Positions 8,830-16,501 are shown, counted from the first letter of the stretch. The stretch is DNA of 26,294 nucleotides from Candidatus Halarchaeoplasma halalkaliphilum (GCA_007133925.1 SLLU01000029.1:1-26294); one strand, 5' to 3'. Numbers and translations are program-made. Notes: generated by a model from the sequence alone, not told the origin.

Positions 8830-9486
8830 TCAGAGCTCGGAAGCCCTTCTCAGTTTTAGCATATTCACTGCTGGATCTCCCTTGAATATGGCCGAACCCG
8901 CAACGAGTATGTCCGCACCTGCCCTGACAACAGCCGGTGCGGTCTTTGGGGATATGCCACCATCCACGGAGAGCTCTATTTTGGGATGATTTTTTCGTAT
9001 GTACTCCGAGGCCTGTTTTATCTTGGGTACTACCTCTTCCATGAACGACTGACCCCCGAACCCAGGTTTCACAGTCATCACCAGGAGCAGGTCCGCGTAT
9101 CCCAGAACGTCCGTTACCTCTTCAAATGGTGTGCCGGGGTTGATGCTTATGCCCGCCCTTGCACCGGCTTCTTTTATGGCTTGGAGTGTGTTTTCCATGC
9201 TCCCTATGGTTGTGAAAGACTCCCTGTGAACTGTTATGATATCCGAACCGCATTCAACGAAATCATCCACGTATTCCCAGGGCCGGGATATCATGAGATG
9301 GGCATCGAAAACCATGTCCGTGAGGTTTCTTATCCCCTTGATAACACAGGGTCCGAAGGTTATGTTGGGGACGAAATGTCCGTCCATGACATCCAAGTGG
9401 AGCATCTCCGCTCCTTCTATCTTTTCAATGGAATCCTTCAGGCACGAAAAATCCGCAGACAGCAGTGACGGGGATATCTTGACCAT
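8830..9486 (-). CDS. rpe: Ribulose-phosphate 3-epimerase
   Basis: Interconverts D-ribulose 5-phosphate and D-xylulose 5-phosphate in the cytosolic pentose phosphate pathway. The 218-residue TIM-barrel is full length. It opens with the family signature KISPSLLSADF. Metal/catalytic residues are His30 and Asp32 (LHLDVMDGHFVPN), His63 (DAHLMI) and Asp175 (VDGGI), and phosphate-binding elements are GFGGQ and VAGSAIF. It begins 3 bases after the stop codon of the upstream glycosyltransferase on the same strand, so the two are almost certainly co-transcribed. The link may be sugar-phosphate supply for glycan synthesis, which is inference. It converges with cca, with a 2-base gap. Confidence 0.95.
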   Translation of the reverse strand: MVKISPSLLSADFSCLKDSIEKIEGAEMLHLDVMDGHFVPNITFGPCVIKGIRNLTDMVFDAHLMISRPWEYVDDFVECGSDIITVHRESFTTIGSMENTLQAIKEAGARAGISINPGTPFEEVTDVLGYADLLLVMTVKPGFGGQSFMEEVVPKIKQASEYIRKNHPKIELSVDGGISPKTAPAVVRAGADILVAGSAIFKGDPAVNMLKLRRASEL

Positions 9487-9489
9487 GAT

Positions 9490-10164
9490 CTACACCATAC
9501 CAAATCTTTTCTTGAACAGGAACATCAAGTTCTTGAAACCGTCCTTTCCGGACCTTATCTTTGCTTCACCCTTTCTGACCCTGTAATTTATGGGTACTTC
9601 CCTGAAATTTATACCCTTTTTTATGGCTTCGATCTTGATCTCCTCTGAAAGGGGCATGCCGTCGCTGGTGAGCTCCAGGTGTTGAAGGACTGATTTCTTG
9701 AAGACCCACATTCCCGACTGGGAGTCCTTGAGTGTTATCCTGAACAGCACGTTTGCCGTGGTCTTCAGGAGCCAATTACCGAACCTATGGATGGGTCCCA
9801 TGACCTCACTGGAAAGGGTGGACAGCCTATCCGTGCTGACAAACTCCACTCCTTCCCTTTCTATCATCTCTATAAAGACGGGTATGTCCACTGCGGGGTA
9901 TGTGCAGTCTGCGTCCAGGGTTGCTATGATGTCCCCCTCAGCCTTTTCAAAACCAGTCTTGTATGCCCTCCCGTAACCCCTCCGGGGTTCGTCTATTATG
10001 ACCGCTCCTTTAGCCAGGGCGATCTTCCTGGTGCGGTCCGTTGAATTGGTGTCAACTATCAATATCTCGAAATCCCTTTTGGCCAGGGCGTGCTTAACCT
10101 CGTCCAGCACTTCACCTATGGACTCTTCCTCGTTCATGGTGGGGATTATAACTGAGATCTTCAT
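9490..10164 (-). CDS. Family 2 glycosyltransferase, dolichyl-phosphate-mannose/glucose synthase-like
   Basis: A 224-residue GT-A protein. It starts SVIIPTMNEEESIGEVL, has the nucleotide-binding DTNSTDRT and the metal-binding LDADCTYP, and carries the acceptor-region pattern (DSQSGMW then PLSEEIKIEA) seen in soluble DPM1-like enzymes. No transmembrane segments are seen, so it is the short single-domain form. It probably transfers a sugar from a nucleotide donor to an archaeal dolichyl-type phosphate carrier at the membrane's inner face, for N-glycans or surface glycolipids. It is first in an operon with rpe. A TATA box 31 bases before the ATG implies a leaderless transcript. Donor sugar and acceptor are unknown. 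Confidence 0.85.
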   Translation of the reverse strand: MKISVIIPTMNEEESIGEVLDEVKHALAKRDFEILIVDTNSTDRTRKIALAKGAVIIDEPRRGYGRAYKTGFEKAEGDIIATLDADCTYPAVDIPVFIEMIEREGVEFVSTDRLSTLSSEVMGPIHRFGNWLLKTTANVLFRITLKDSQSGMWVFKKSVLQHLELTSDGMPLSEEIKIEAIKKGINFREVPINYRVRKGEAKIRSGKDGFKNLMFLFKKRFGMV

Positions 10165-10190
10165 GTTGGCTTTGAAGATGGATAGGTTGC

Positions 10191-10200
10191 ATATAACTAT
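10191..10200 (-). promoter_or_regulatory. TATA box for the DPM1-like glycosyltransferase-rpe operon
   Basis: On the minus strand ATAGTTATAT is centred about 31 bases before the ATG at 10164 and no Shine-Dalgarno site intervenes. This fits a leaderless archaeal promoter lying in the 48-base gap after the upstream glycosyltransferase. Confidence 0.5.
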
Positions 10201-10212
10201 TTCTAATGTGCC

Positions 10213-11010
10213 TTACATGGGCTTGTCGGATTCACCTGGGCGGGTGCCGAAGAACTTGCAGGATACGTATCCCAGGAGGGCGGGTATCATCCTGATCATG
10301 TACCACAGGTCTATGCTGTGGTCCAGCATCTTGGTCAGAGAATAGTTTGACCACAGTTTTCCGTGTTTCATGGTGAGCTGCTTTCTCCCGAAGCCGTTCC
10401 AGAAGGCCTGTTTGAAGAACCCGTAAAAGCTGCCCCGGGTTCTGTGGTAAACGATGGCGTTGGGGTTGTAACCTATCTTTCCTCCGGCCCGTACAGCCCT
10501 GAAGTTAAGATCAATGTCCTCGGCGGTCATGAACCACGGGTCGAATCCCTTTATCTTTTTGAAGAGGTTTCTGTGGTATAGCAGATTGCATGAGGGGTAG
10601 GTCACATCGTATCCCCTGTAGTACAATTCCACCCGCTCCAGTTTCTCGAAGGCGTGGTAACCTATCTGAACGGTCTTTCCCGCAACTATATCGTATTCTT
10701 TTGCGCTCTCCCGCATCTCTTGGGCCCAGAAGGGATTCACTATCTCGTCACCGTCTATGAACGCTAATAGCTCTCCTTCAGCCTTCTTCACCCCGTAGTT
10801 GCGTCCTACTCCCCTGGTACCTCCCCTACGGTAAAGTTTGACGAAATCGTAGGTTTTGGAATACTCCCTGACGATCTCACGGGTCCTGTCATCGCTGTTG
10901 GCATCCACCACTATTATCTCTATGGGTGGCTCCTGTACCACTAGGCTATCCAGGAGGTCGGGCATGTCCCTCTCCTCGTTCCTCACGGTGATGATGACGG
11001 ATATGAGCAT
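10213..11010 (-). CDS. Family 2 glycosyltransferase
   Basis: A 265-residue GT-A fold glycosyltransferase. It opens SVIITVRNEERDMPDLLDSL, then shows the nucleotide-binding VVDANSDDRT, a metal-binding FIDGDE (DxD) and the acceptor/base motif AEDIDLNFRA, followed by YHRTRGS. The C-terminal part (about 200-250) is basic and aromatic with a moderately hydrophobic stretch (WYMIRMIPALLGYVSC), so peripheral membrane association is likely. It precedes the DPM1-like gene on the same strand by 48 bases. Both probably serve surface glycan assembly; the specific sugar cannot be assigned. Confidence 0.85.
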   Translation of the reverse strand: MLISVIITVRNEERDMPDLLDSLVVQEPPIEIIVVDANSDDRTREIVREYSKTYDFVKLYRRGGTRGVGRNYGVKKAEGELLAFIDGDEIVNPFWAQEMRESAKEYDIVAGKTVQIGYHAFEKLERVELYYRGYDVTYPSCNLLYHRNLFKKIKGFDPWFMTAEDIDLNFRAVRAGGKIGYNPNAIVYHRTRGSFYGFFKQAFWNGFGRKQLTMKHGKLWSNYSLTKMLDHSIDLWYMIRMIPALLGYVSCKFFGTRPGESDKPM

Positions 11011-11040
11011 GGTTGAACATCCCTACATCCATGAATAGAT

Positions 11041-11049
11041 AATATATTT
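11041..11049 (-). promoter_or_regulatory. TATA box for the family 2 glycosyltransferase
   Basis: On the minus strand AAAATATATT is centred about 35 bases before the ATG at 11010. This suggests a start of transcription a few bases before the start codon. Confidence 0.4.
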
Positions 11050-11050
11050 T

Positions 11051-11360
11051 GCGTAGAGGAAGGATATAAGTATATGCGGGATGGGTCATGCTGGGAACAT
11101 GAGAGATTATGGTACGAGGTGTTGCGGTTCGGATATAAAAAAACTGGGTATATGTGTTAAAATCATGAAAAATGGTAGAGATCCTGAAGGGTTATTGGGT
11201 ACTTTTACCGTGTTTGATGGCCTCATGAATCCCATTTTCCATGGGAGTTACGCTATGGATGTACACGGGATAACAGCCCTCGGCCCTGGATCCTTCTACC
11301 ATTTTTTCACATGCTGATACGAATCTCATTTTAAAAATACTGACAGATAATATTACCGAA
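11051..11360. other. Intergenic stretch without a supported gene
   Basis: The divergent region between the glycosyltransferases and the C25 protease genes holds no gene I can support. A 45-codon minus-strand frame (11192-11329, starting MRFVSACEKM) and a 78-codon plus-strand frame (11081-11317) are open. Neither shows a domain, a convincing ribosome site or a correctly spaced TATA box. The minus frame only becomes longer by running antisense into the protease gene. Confidence 0.5.
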
Positions 11361-11362
11361 TA

Positions 11363-11370
11363 GTTTAAAT
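11363..11370 (+). promoter_or_regulatory. TATA box for the C25 protease operon
   Basis: GTTTAAAT is preceded by the BRE-like CCGAATA and would start transcription near 11392. That leaves either a short leader to the GTG at 11402 or about 55 bases to the ATG at 11447. Confidence 0.4.
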
Positions 11371-11446
11371 TACCTATCATATTGTAGTCATCATAATTTA
11401 GGTGGTAATCTGCCCCAAAATCACACAATACAAGAGGCGTAGGCAA

Positions 11447-12106
11447 ATGAAAAAAAAGAAGAAGTGGATAGGATTGAAAAAGGATGTTAGAGAGGGGGCG
11501 ATGACCCCGGGAAAAGCCTGTATGGATAAAAGGAAAAAAAAGATTAGAGTAACTTATGAAGTCAAGGGTATTTGGGAAGGAAAAATTCCCTATGACGGAA
11601 CGGATTACGATACCATCGATGTGCCGGATGCTGGGCGGATGACTGAAATCGGTGCACCCATGATACCCCAGGAGGGTCTTTTTGTTGCTATCCCCATGAA
11701 CGCCCACTTGAAGGGGGTCGAAGTGAAGAGTAAAAAGGAAAAGGAGCTAAAGGGCAAATTCCACCTTCTCCCCGCTCCCGTTCCCACTCCGGACGGTGAA
11801 GAAGACCGATACATACCGGATCCGGACATATACGAAAGCGATGAACTCTTTCCCGGTAGATACGTGGACATAAGGGGCGAGGACGTCATAGAAGATACCA
11901 AGGTGGTCCACCTGATGGTGTTCTTGTGCCAGTATTGGCCCAAGTCCCGCAAGGTGAATATGCTGGAATCCATAGACCTGGAAGTGAGCTACACGGTTAC
12001 AAAGGAAAAGTTAAGGAAAAGAGCAAGGGTAACAGAGGATGTGAAAGATCTGGTCCTGAACTGGGAAAACGTTGGCCCAGTGAAAGATGGTGGTCTTGAT
12101 GAGTGA
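11447..12106 (+). CDS. C25 (gingipain-type) peptidase propeptide-like protein, split from the catalytic part
   Basis: A 219-residue protein from the ATG at 11447, or 234 from a GTG at 11402. AGAGG at 11433-11437 supports the ATG. It begins with a strikingly basic stretch (MKKKKKWIGLKKD). It then resembles the gingipain propeptide: RVTYEVKG near the start, GAPMIPQEGLFVAIPMNAHLKGVEV in the middle, and a paired-beta ending in DLEVSYTV. In known C25 enzymes this prodomain is fused N-terminally to the protease. Here the frame ends with VLNWENVGPVKDGGLDE and overlaps the start of the catalytic frame by 20 bases. No signal peptide is visible, which is unusual for a family that is mostly secreted. 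It probably acts as an inhibitory or chaperone subunit made in step with the protease. A natural frameshift splitting one gene is the alternative. Confidence 0.65.
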   Translation: MKKKKKWIGLKKDVREGAMTPGKACMDKRKKKIRVTYEVKGIWEGKIPYDGTDYDTIDVPDAGRMTEIGAPMIPQEGLFVAIPMNAHLKGVEVKSKKEKELKGKFHLLPAPVPTPDGEEDRYIPDPDIYESDELFPGRYVDIRGEDVIEDTKVVHLMVFLCQYWPKSRKVNMLESIDLEVSYTVTKEKLRKRARVTEDVKDLVLNWENVGPVKDGGLDE

Positions 12107-14159
12107 TCTTGCTCTATCGGACAGGCGTAATCGCGGGGAGTTTCTCATAATCACCACCGAAGCCCTGGAACATGCCGTTGAATTGCTGGCCGATGAAAAG
12201 AGGGAACGTTACCCGGTGATGATAGTCACAAAAGAAAAGATACTGGATGAGTTCCAGGATGAGGGGGACGGAGAGGATGTGGCCATACGTAAATTCCTCT
12301 TATATGCGGCACTCAATTGGAGAATTACACCTGGCAGGGTCATACTGGCAGGGAATGTGGATTCAATCCCTACCCACATAGAGCCTTCCGAAGCGAAAGA
12401 CGGGGAGGATATAGCCTCGGACCATTACTACGCCAACCTTGCCGGAAACCTCATACCGAACCTAACCGTTGCCAGACTACCCACCTCGGATCCCGATGAA
12501 ATGGAGGAAATATGCCTCAAGGCCATCAACTACAAGTTCAAAAATGGGGATTGGGTAAGGAATGTATGTCTTATAGCATATAACGAGCCAAGATTTATCG
12601 ATTGTTCCGACGAGATCTATGATGCTATACATCACAGGTACAATACGGTAAAACGGTACGCAAATTCCAGCACCAGAACCGATGTCATAAACACGTTGAA
12701 TCAAGGTACCATAATAACCAATTACAGAGGTCACGGTGCTCCCAACTGTTGGGCCGGCTCCAACGGGTTTAGCCGCACCCATGTCCGAGGTTTGAGAACC
12801 GAAAGCATGTCGCCTTTGGTCAACGGTATAGCTTGTTTGAACTCTCATATCGATTGGGGGCAGATCTGCTTCGGAGAGACGTGGGTCAATCACAAGAAGG
12901 CCATCGGATTCCTGGGAGCATCAAGACTATCCTACACTCCATGGAACACTCCTTTTAGTATATATTTATTAGAAGCGATAATGAAAGGGAGGGACACACC
13001 TGGAGGCATCATGAATTACGCCAAGACGCAACTCCTGCGACACCATGATTGCGAATATGCAAGGGATCATTTGAGGATGTACCTGCACATGGGAGACCCG
13101 GAATTGGAACTCTTCGAAGTAAACACCCGTCCTGCAAAGATATACTGGGACAAAGATCACCACGATGCCTTTGTCCATTCAGCTGAGCCCGGACAAAACT
13201 ACAGCAGATTAGGCAATAATCTGAGGTCTCACGGCCATACAATAGATGAGTATGATGACCCCATAACCATGGACAAACTGGAAGGCTACGACATACTCAT
13301 CTTACCCGATCCGGATACGGCTCTGGAGGATGATGAGATAGAAGATATAAAGGAATGGGTTAAAAACGGACACGGTCTTTTTGTACTGTGTGTGCACAAA
13401 CACTCTGTCCACATGCGGGCCGTAAACCGACTTATACAGTCATTCGGTATGGATCTGACGGGTTCGATCGATGCCCGTGAAGTAAGGGGTTTCAGAAGGC
13501 ATCGTACAACCGAGTGTGTGAACAGATTCCAGAGTGCGGGAGAGACCTTGGGAGAACTCGAGCTCTCCGGTAACGCCATGGAGATCGCAAGGTTCAGTGG
13601 TAGCCACACCTTTGCTGCCGCCATCAATTTCGGATTTGGTAAGGTGATGGTTGTGGCCGATAGCGATGTGTTCAAGAACCGATTTGTTACACCCGACGGA
13701 CTAATCTTCGTTAACAACACAATGAGGTGGCTCCAAAGATACGGAGGCAAGGGCAGAAGGATCCGTGACATGTGGGCTCAGCACATAGAGGGCGTGGGCC
13801 CCGTATATGGCCAGGTACTTACATCAGCCAACATAATGACCATATCCGATCTGTCGGAGATAGACCCGGTTTACCTTTCTTCAAAGATAGACATACCCCT
13901 GTCCGTTCTGGTATCGTTAAAGGTTAGGGCTCAACTTGCCATGGATGTGGAAACGGACAAGGAGGCCTTCGAACGCATACTGAACTGGAACCTGTACAGG
14001 ATACTCTCTACTCCGACCAATGAGATATGCCTTGTATCCAAACAGTCCGAAAGGGCGGTGGAAGACCTGAAGTTTAACATAGGCCAGTTGTTCATCACCA
14101 TGAACAACTGGGTGCTTCGTGATCTAAAATTGGGGTATCTGTTCACAAAGGACCAATGA
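12087..14159 (+). CDS. C25 gingipain/caspase-like protease with GATase-like and helix-hairpin-helix-like domains
   Basis: A 690-residue protein. Residues 17-350 match the gingipain (clan CD) catalytic domain: EFLIITTEAL, then VARLPTSDPDEME, then the dyad in YRGHGAPNCW (His216) and NGIACLNSHID (Cys250). Residues about 350-555 look like a class I glutamine-amidotransferase-like/DUF4350-type fold (GYDILILPDPD, EIEDIKEWVKNGHGLFVL, GFGKVMVVADSD). Residues 567-620 read as a helix-hairpin-helix pair of the RecA/Rad51 N-terminal kind (IEGVGPVYGQVL...TISDLSEIDP). A C-terminal helical region of about 65 residues is unassigned. There is no signal peptide or membrane segment, so it appears cytoplasmic. 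The start could be ATG 12087 or ATG 12099, whose ATGAGTGA overlaps the upstream stop codon. Substrate is unknown; the HhH suggests nucleic-acid or complex binding. The dyad call is strong and the accessory domains are moderate. Confidence 0.78.
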   Translation: MVVLMSDLALSDRRNRGEFLIITTEALEHAVELLADEKRERYPVMIVTKEKILDEFQDEGDGEDVAIRKFLLYAALNWRITPGRVILAGNVDSIPTHIEPSEAKDGEDIASDHYYANLAGNLIPNLTVARLPTSDPDEMEEICLKAINYKFKNGDWVRNVCLIAYNEPRFIDCSDEIYDAIHHRYNTVKRYANSSTRTDVINTLNQGTIITNYRGHGAPNCWAGSNGFSRTHVRGLRTESMSPLVNGIACLNSHIDWGQICFGETWVNHKKAIGFLGASRLSYTPWNTPFSIYLLEAIMKGRDTPGGIMNYAKTQLLRHHDCEYARDHLRMYLHMGDPELELFEVNTRPAKIYWDKDHHDAFVHSAEPGQNYSRLGNNLRSHGHTIDEYDDPITMDKLEGYDILILPDPDTALEDDEIEDIKEWVKNGHGLFVLCVHKHSVHMRAVNRLIQSFGMDLTGSIDAREVRGFRRHRTTECVNRFQSAGETLGELELSGNAMEIARFSGSHTFAAAINFGFGKVMVVADSDVFKNRFVTPDGLIFVNNTMRWLQRYGGKGRRIRDMWAQHIEGVGPVYGQVLTSANIMTISDLSEIDPVYLSSKIDIPLSVLVSLKVRAQLAMDVETDKEAFERILNWNLYRILSTPTNEICLVSKQSERAVEDLKFNIGQLFITMNNWVLRDLKLGYLFTKDQ

Positions 14160-14164
14160 ATCTT

Positions 14165-14395
14165 CGAAAGGGATCATCCCGGGTCGTGCACCCTTGCTGG
14201 GTTGGAACTATGGGGTGGTCCCAGACGGTCTCCATGCTGTGGAGAAGAAAATAAGCTTTGTACTTCGCCCAGTTCTTTCCGGAGAAAGCCATGCATGGGG
14301 AAATGTGGCATATAACGTGCTATCATATCGGGGGGGATTTCCTACTCAACGATCAAATACGGTTACAGGGGACTTGTCCTCCACTCCAGCTAAAT
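14165..14395 (-). pseudogene. Decayed repeat plus Fic 3'-end remnant
   Basis: No intact gene lies in this stretch. Bases about 14335-14390, read on the minus strand, carry EWRTSP and then a scrambled tail that aligns base by base with the 3' end of the intact Fic gene (19846-19898). Shared patterns on the plus strand are ATTTCC-ACYCAAYGATMAAA and CTTGTCCTCCAYTCC. To its left, GAGAAAGCCATG (about 14282-14293) corresponds to the end of repeat R1 downstream of the intact Fic gene. The remainder is only weakly similar to the longer repeat form. It therefore looks like a decayed copy of the [repeat - Fic 3' end] segment. Stops and indels interrupt every frame. Confidence 0.55.
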
Positions 14396-14405
14396 AGGTT
14401 CAGAT

Positions 14406-14846
14406 CTACAGCCCGGCGAGCAGTTCTTCCCTGGTCATGGTGTTTCGATGCTTTTGATGATCCCATAGTTTTCTGTAGTTGTAAAAATATTCGTACAAAC
14501 CCAATTTATCGGAAGTGTGTATTATCTCGTGAGAATCGATGATACCTGCCTGTATGTAGAGGGGTAACTCTTCGAAGATGTAAACGTCGTAACCCTTCAA
14601 AGCCACGTTCACATTCCTCAAAACCCTGCCGAATATCTCCCTGGCATCTGCCTTTTCATCACTGACTCCTTCACAATCATAGTAAAAGTGAGATCCACCC
14701 GGGACAACCACGGCGATATCCACATCGCTTTTGGCGTGGTCTTCATTTGTGATAACGGAACCATACATAAGAACCGCCAGGATATCATCATCCCCCTGGA
14801 TCCAGGAAAAATCCTTTTTTACTTTTTCGAGAATTTTTTCATCCAT
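14406..14846 (-). CDS. mntA: MntA-type minimal nucleotidyltransferase antitoxin
   Basis: A 146-residue DNA-polymerase-beta-like nucleotidyltransferase. The signature MYGSVITNEDHAKSDVDIAVV supplies Gly29-Ser30 and the metal-binding Asp41 and Asp43. In characterised MntA/HepT pairs this enzyme attaches AMP to a tyrosine of the HEPN toxin and silences it. Here the partner lies immediately upstream and overlaps by 28 bases, so the two are translationally coupled, with toxin first. Local composition is more A/T-rich than the surface-protein block, consistent with a mobile defence module. Downstream lies decayed repeat/Fic sequence. Confidence 0.85.
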   Translation of the reverse strand: MDEKILEKVKKDFSWIQGDDDILAVLMYGSVITNEDHAKSDVDIAVVVPGGSHFYYDCEGVSDEKADAREIFGRVLRNVNVALKGYDVYIFEELPLYIQAGIIDSHEIIHTSDKLGLYEYFYNYRKLWDHQKHRNTMTREELLAGL

Positions 14847-15235
14847 ATCTCCATATCCTCCAATATGTCGTCCACGTTCAAGATAACATTTTTTATGGAT
14901 TCCAAAGCGATCTCCCTCACCAATCCATTATATTCATGGACCAGTCTGTTGCGAAGGCCGTTTGCTTCTTTCATGATCTCCCCTTGCAGTTCGCCCAAAA
15001 TACCTTTTTCACACAATCTTTCTATGTTAGAATAATCATCTTGGACGAGATCTCCCATATCTTTTAGAGCCATGGCAAAGATGCCCGTAAAGGCTTCCAG
15101 TAGTTCTTGATAAGCCTTGTAAACCGCTAAAACACTCTTTTCGTCACGGTGAGATATCCATGAATCGATATTGTTTTTTCTCTTATCTATCAGGGACATC
15201 TTTTCACGGTATCTCAACAATCTTTTCCCATCCAT
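14819..15235 (-). CDS. hepT: HepT-type HEPN (DUF86) toxin RNase
   Basis: From the ATG at 15235 the protein has 138 residues, typical of HepT. It is all-helical, and the catalytic HEPN motif is R95-NRLV-H100 followed by E-Y102. This is the RX4HXY form in which the tyrosine is the target of MntA AMPylation. Known HepT proteins are metal-independent RNases that act on tRNA or mRNA. The open frame reaches back to 15298. The ATG at 15235 was chosen because a TATA box lies 30 bases before it and the extra 21 residues are not HEPN-like. It is paired with the overlapping MntA-type gene. Confidence 0.83.
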   Translation of the reverse strand: MDGKRLLRYREKMSLIDKRKNNIDSWISHRDEKSVLAVYKAYQELLEAFTGIFAMALKDMGDLVQDDYSNIERLCEKGILGELQGEIMKEANGLRNRLVHEYNGLVREIALESIKNVILNVDDILEDMEIWMKKFSKK

Positions 15236-15260
15236 ACTGTTATTCTCATATGCTTCACAT

Positions 15261-15273
15261 TTATTTAGTTTTA
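15261..15273 (-). promoter_or_regulatory. TATA box for the HepT-MntA operon
   Basis: On the minus strand TAAAACTAAATAA is centred about 30 bases before the ATG at 15235, with no ribosome site between. This implies a leaderless transcript and fixes the likely start. Confidence 0.45.
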
Positions 15274-15326
15274 TCCGAGTCATCTTCAAAATCCCCAAGA
15301 GATGTGCAGTCCGGAAAGTGTTTTAC

Positions 15327-15410
15327 GTTTTGGAATCTCATGTGATGTTTTCACCGGGGCTTTCCGGGGATATCCCGTACACGAAAGTACCTGTTCGTGG
15401 TGCCGGGTCC
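15327..15410 (+). pseudogene. Remnant of a DUF4143-type ATPase gene 3' end
   Basis: The plus strand encodes GLSGDIPYTKVPV, the same end peptide as the longer ATPase remnant at 24191-24487, with nearly identical DNA (GGGGATATCCCGTACACGAAAGTACC). The preceding TTTTGGAATCTCATGTGATGTTTT resembles 25396-25422. Only the last few dozen codons remain. Repeat R1 follows directly. Confidence 0.6.
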
Positions 15411-15426
15411 CGACCAGATACAAACT

Positions 15427-15520
15427 GGGTGCGCTGTTTCGATGAGCGCATGTTTGGCGTAATTCGCATGGTAAGAATATCCTCCATGATCTGCACAGGA
15501 TTTGATATAGGAAACAAGTG
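15427..15520 (+). repeat. Direct repeat R1, copy 1
   Basis: Begins GGTGCGCTGTTTC and includes GTAATTCGCATGGTAAGAAT. It is very similar to the copy at 16793-16890 until about base 15502 and then diverges. The copy sits 3' of the PIN toxin gene and directly after an ATPase 3'-end remnant. The bases on to 15638 contain no gene but hold two short shared motifs, GTGTCTGGCTCG (15558) and GTAGAGGATCGACCATCA (15591). Confidence 0.75.
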
Positions 15521-15638
15521 TACTTGGAAACAGTATTAGGCGTAAATGGTCGTCATGGTGTCTGGCTCGTTCTATGGTGATGTAAGTATGGTAGAGGATC
15601 GACCATCATGGGGGCCTAAATAATTGGAAGGTTCGTCG

Positions 15639-16160
15639 TCATTCTAACTCGTGAATTTTTTTGATTATTTCTGCGTACAACTCTGTAGAACAGAACCACC
15701 CTGATCTGATCATCACATCCACGGTATCGCGCATATCTGAAGGTAACATCACTCCTTTTTTCACCAATTGAATCAACAGATAGATAGATCCACCGTAATC
15801 TATATCCTCGGCTTCGGCTATCTGTCTTCCCAATTTGTCGTCCAAAATGGCCTTTGCACCGCTATCCCCCGCTATCACCAGCACATCACGTTCACCAGCA
15901 TCCAACCACTCTATCTGAACTAATCTTTTGGATAGATGGGTATCCGGTGCTTTCATCACTTCCAATACTTGGTTGATGATACACCCTTCTATCTTCAATG
16001 CATCAATTTCTCCCTGTTCTTTGCCCCTTTTCACCACTTCCTCATATACGGAATCAGGGATCACACATCTTTTACCAAGTTCTTTCAGCAATTCTATCCT
16101 GTCTGCTTTTGCAAGATATATTATGGGGGTTGCATTGAGAACATACATATGCCCATTCAC
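15639..16160 (-). CDS. PIN-domain (DUF3368) toxin RNase, VapC-like
   Basis: A 173-residue PIN-family protein of the DUF3368 type. It has the N-terminal LNATPIIYLAKADRIELL (where this subfamily often has Asn in place of the first Asp), then PDSVYEEV, LDAGERDVLVIA and ILDDKLGRQIAE for the metal site, and the GGSIYLLIQLVKKG helix. Such proteins are Mg-dependent endoribonucleases that cleave tRNA or rRNA and are held inactive by a partner antitoxin. The GTG at 16160 overlaps the TGA of the upstream UPF0175 gene (GTGA), a classic translationally coupled arrangement. An internal ATG at 16148 (MYVLNATP) is the alternative start. Repeat R1 lies on its 3' side. Confidence 0.82.
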   Translation of the reverse strand: MNGHMYVLNATPIIYLAKADRIELLKELGKRCVIPDSVYEEVVKRGKEQGEIDALKIEGCIINQVLEVMKAPDTHLSKRLVQIEWLDAGERDVLVIAGDSGAKAILDDKLGRQIAEAEDIDYGGSIYLLIQLVKKGVMLPSDMRDTVDVMIRSGWFCSTELYAEIIKKIHELE

Positions 16161-16447
16161 ATTCCCTTGAGGTCTTTTTTCACTGTTTTTTCGCTAACCC
16201 AGTTCACCTTTTTTTCCTCAAGTATTCGGGCGAAATCCCAAACGTTTGTACCTGCGATCTCAGCCGCTTTTCCAAAGGAAACCCTACCGGATTCCAGCAT
16301 CTTGACAGCGTGCTCTATTTTCCACTCATCCAACCTCTCTAAAAATAATTTTTTTACTGCGACGTTAAGATCGACCTTTTCTTCCCTCATATACTCCTCA
16401 AGTTCCTTTTCTATCTCTTTTGGCACCTTTACCGATACCGTGGACAT
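16157..16447 (-). CDS. UPF0175-family antitoxin
   Basis: A 96-residue protein with an N-terminal ribbon-helix-helix-like strand (VSVKVPKEIEKELEEYM) and the UPF0175 core: a short helix-turn-helix SGRVSFGKAAEIAGTNVWDFARILEEK, ending in KKDLKGM. UPF0175 proteins are commonly found directly upstream of DUF3368 PIN toxins, as here, and are thought to be DNA-binding antitoxins. The ATG at 16447 lies 28 bases after a TATA box without a ribosome site, so the operon is probably leaderless and autoregulated. Confidence 0.83.
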   Translation of the reverse strand: MSTVSVKVPKEIEKELEEYMREEKVDLNVAVKKLFLERLDEWKIEHAVKMLESGRVSFGKAAEIAGTNVWDFARILEEKKVNWVSEKTVKKDLKGM

Positions 16448-16470
16448 ATTATAACATGGTCTTTTAGACT

Positions 16471-16478
16471 ATATAACC
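16471..16478 (-). promoter_or_regulatory. TATA box for the UPF0175-PIN operon
   Basis: On the minus strand GGTTATAT is centred 28 bases before the ATG at 16447. The position matches a leaderless archaeal promoter. Confidence 0.5.
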
Positions 16479-16501
16479 CTTACGGAAATTATCAAATGGG
16501 C

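Noticed and set aside
11192..11707. 171-codon minus-strand frame before the C25 genes
   Set aside because: Most of it is antisense to the propeptide gene. The short non-overlapping part (45 codons from ATG 11329) has no domain, and its upstream A/T-rich stretch is too close to serve as a TATA box.
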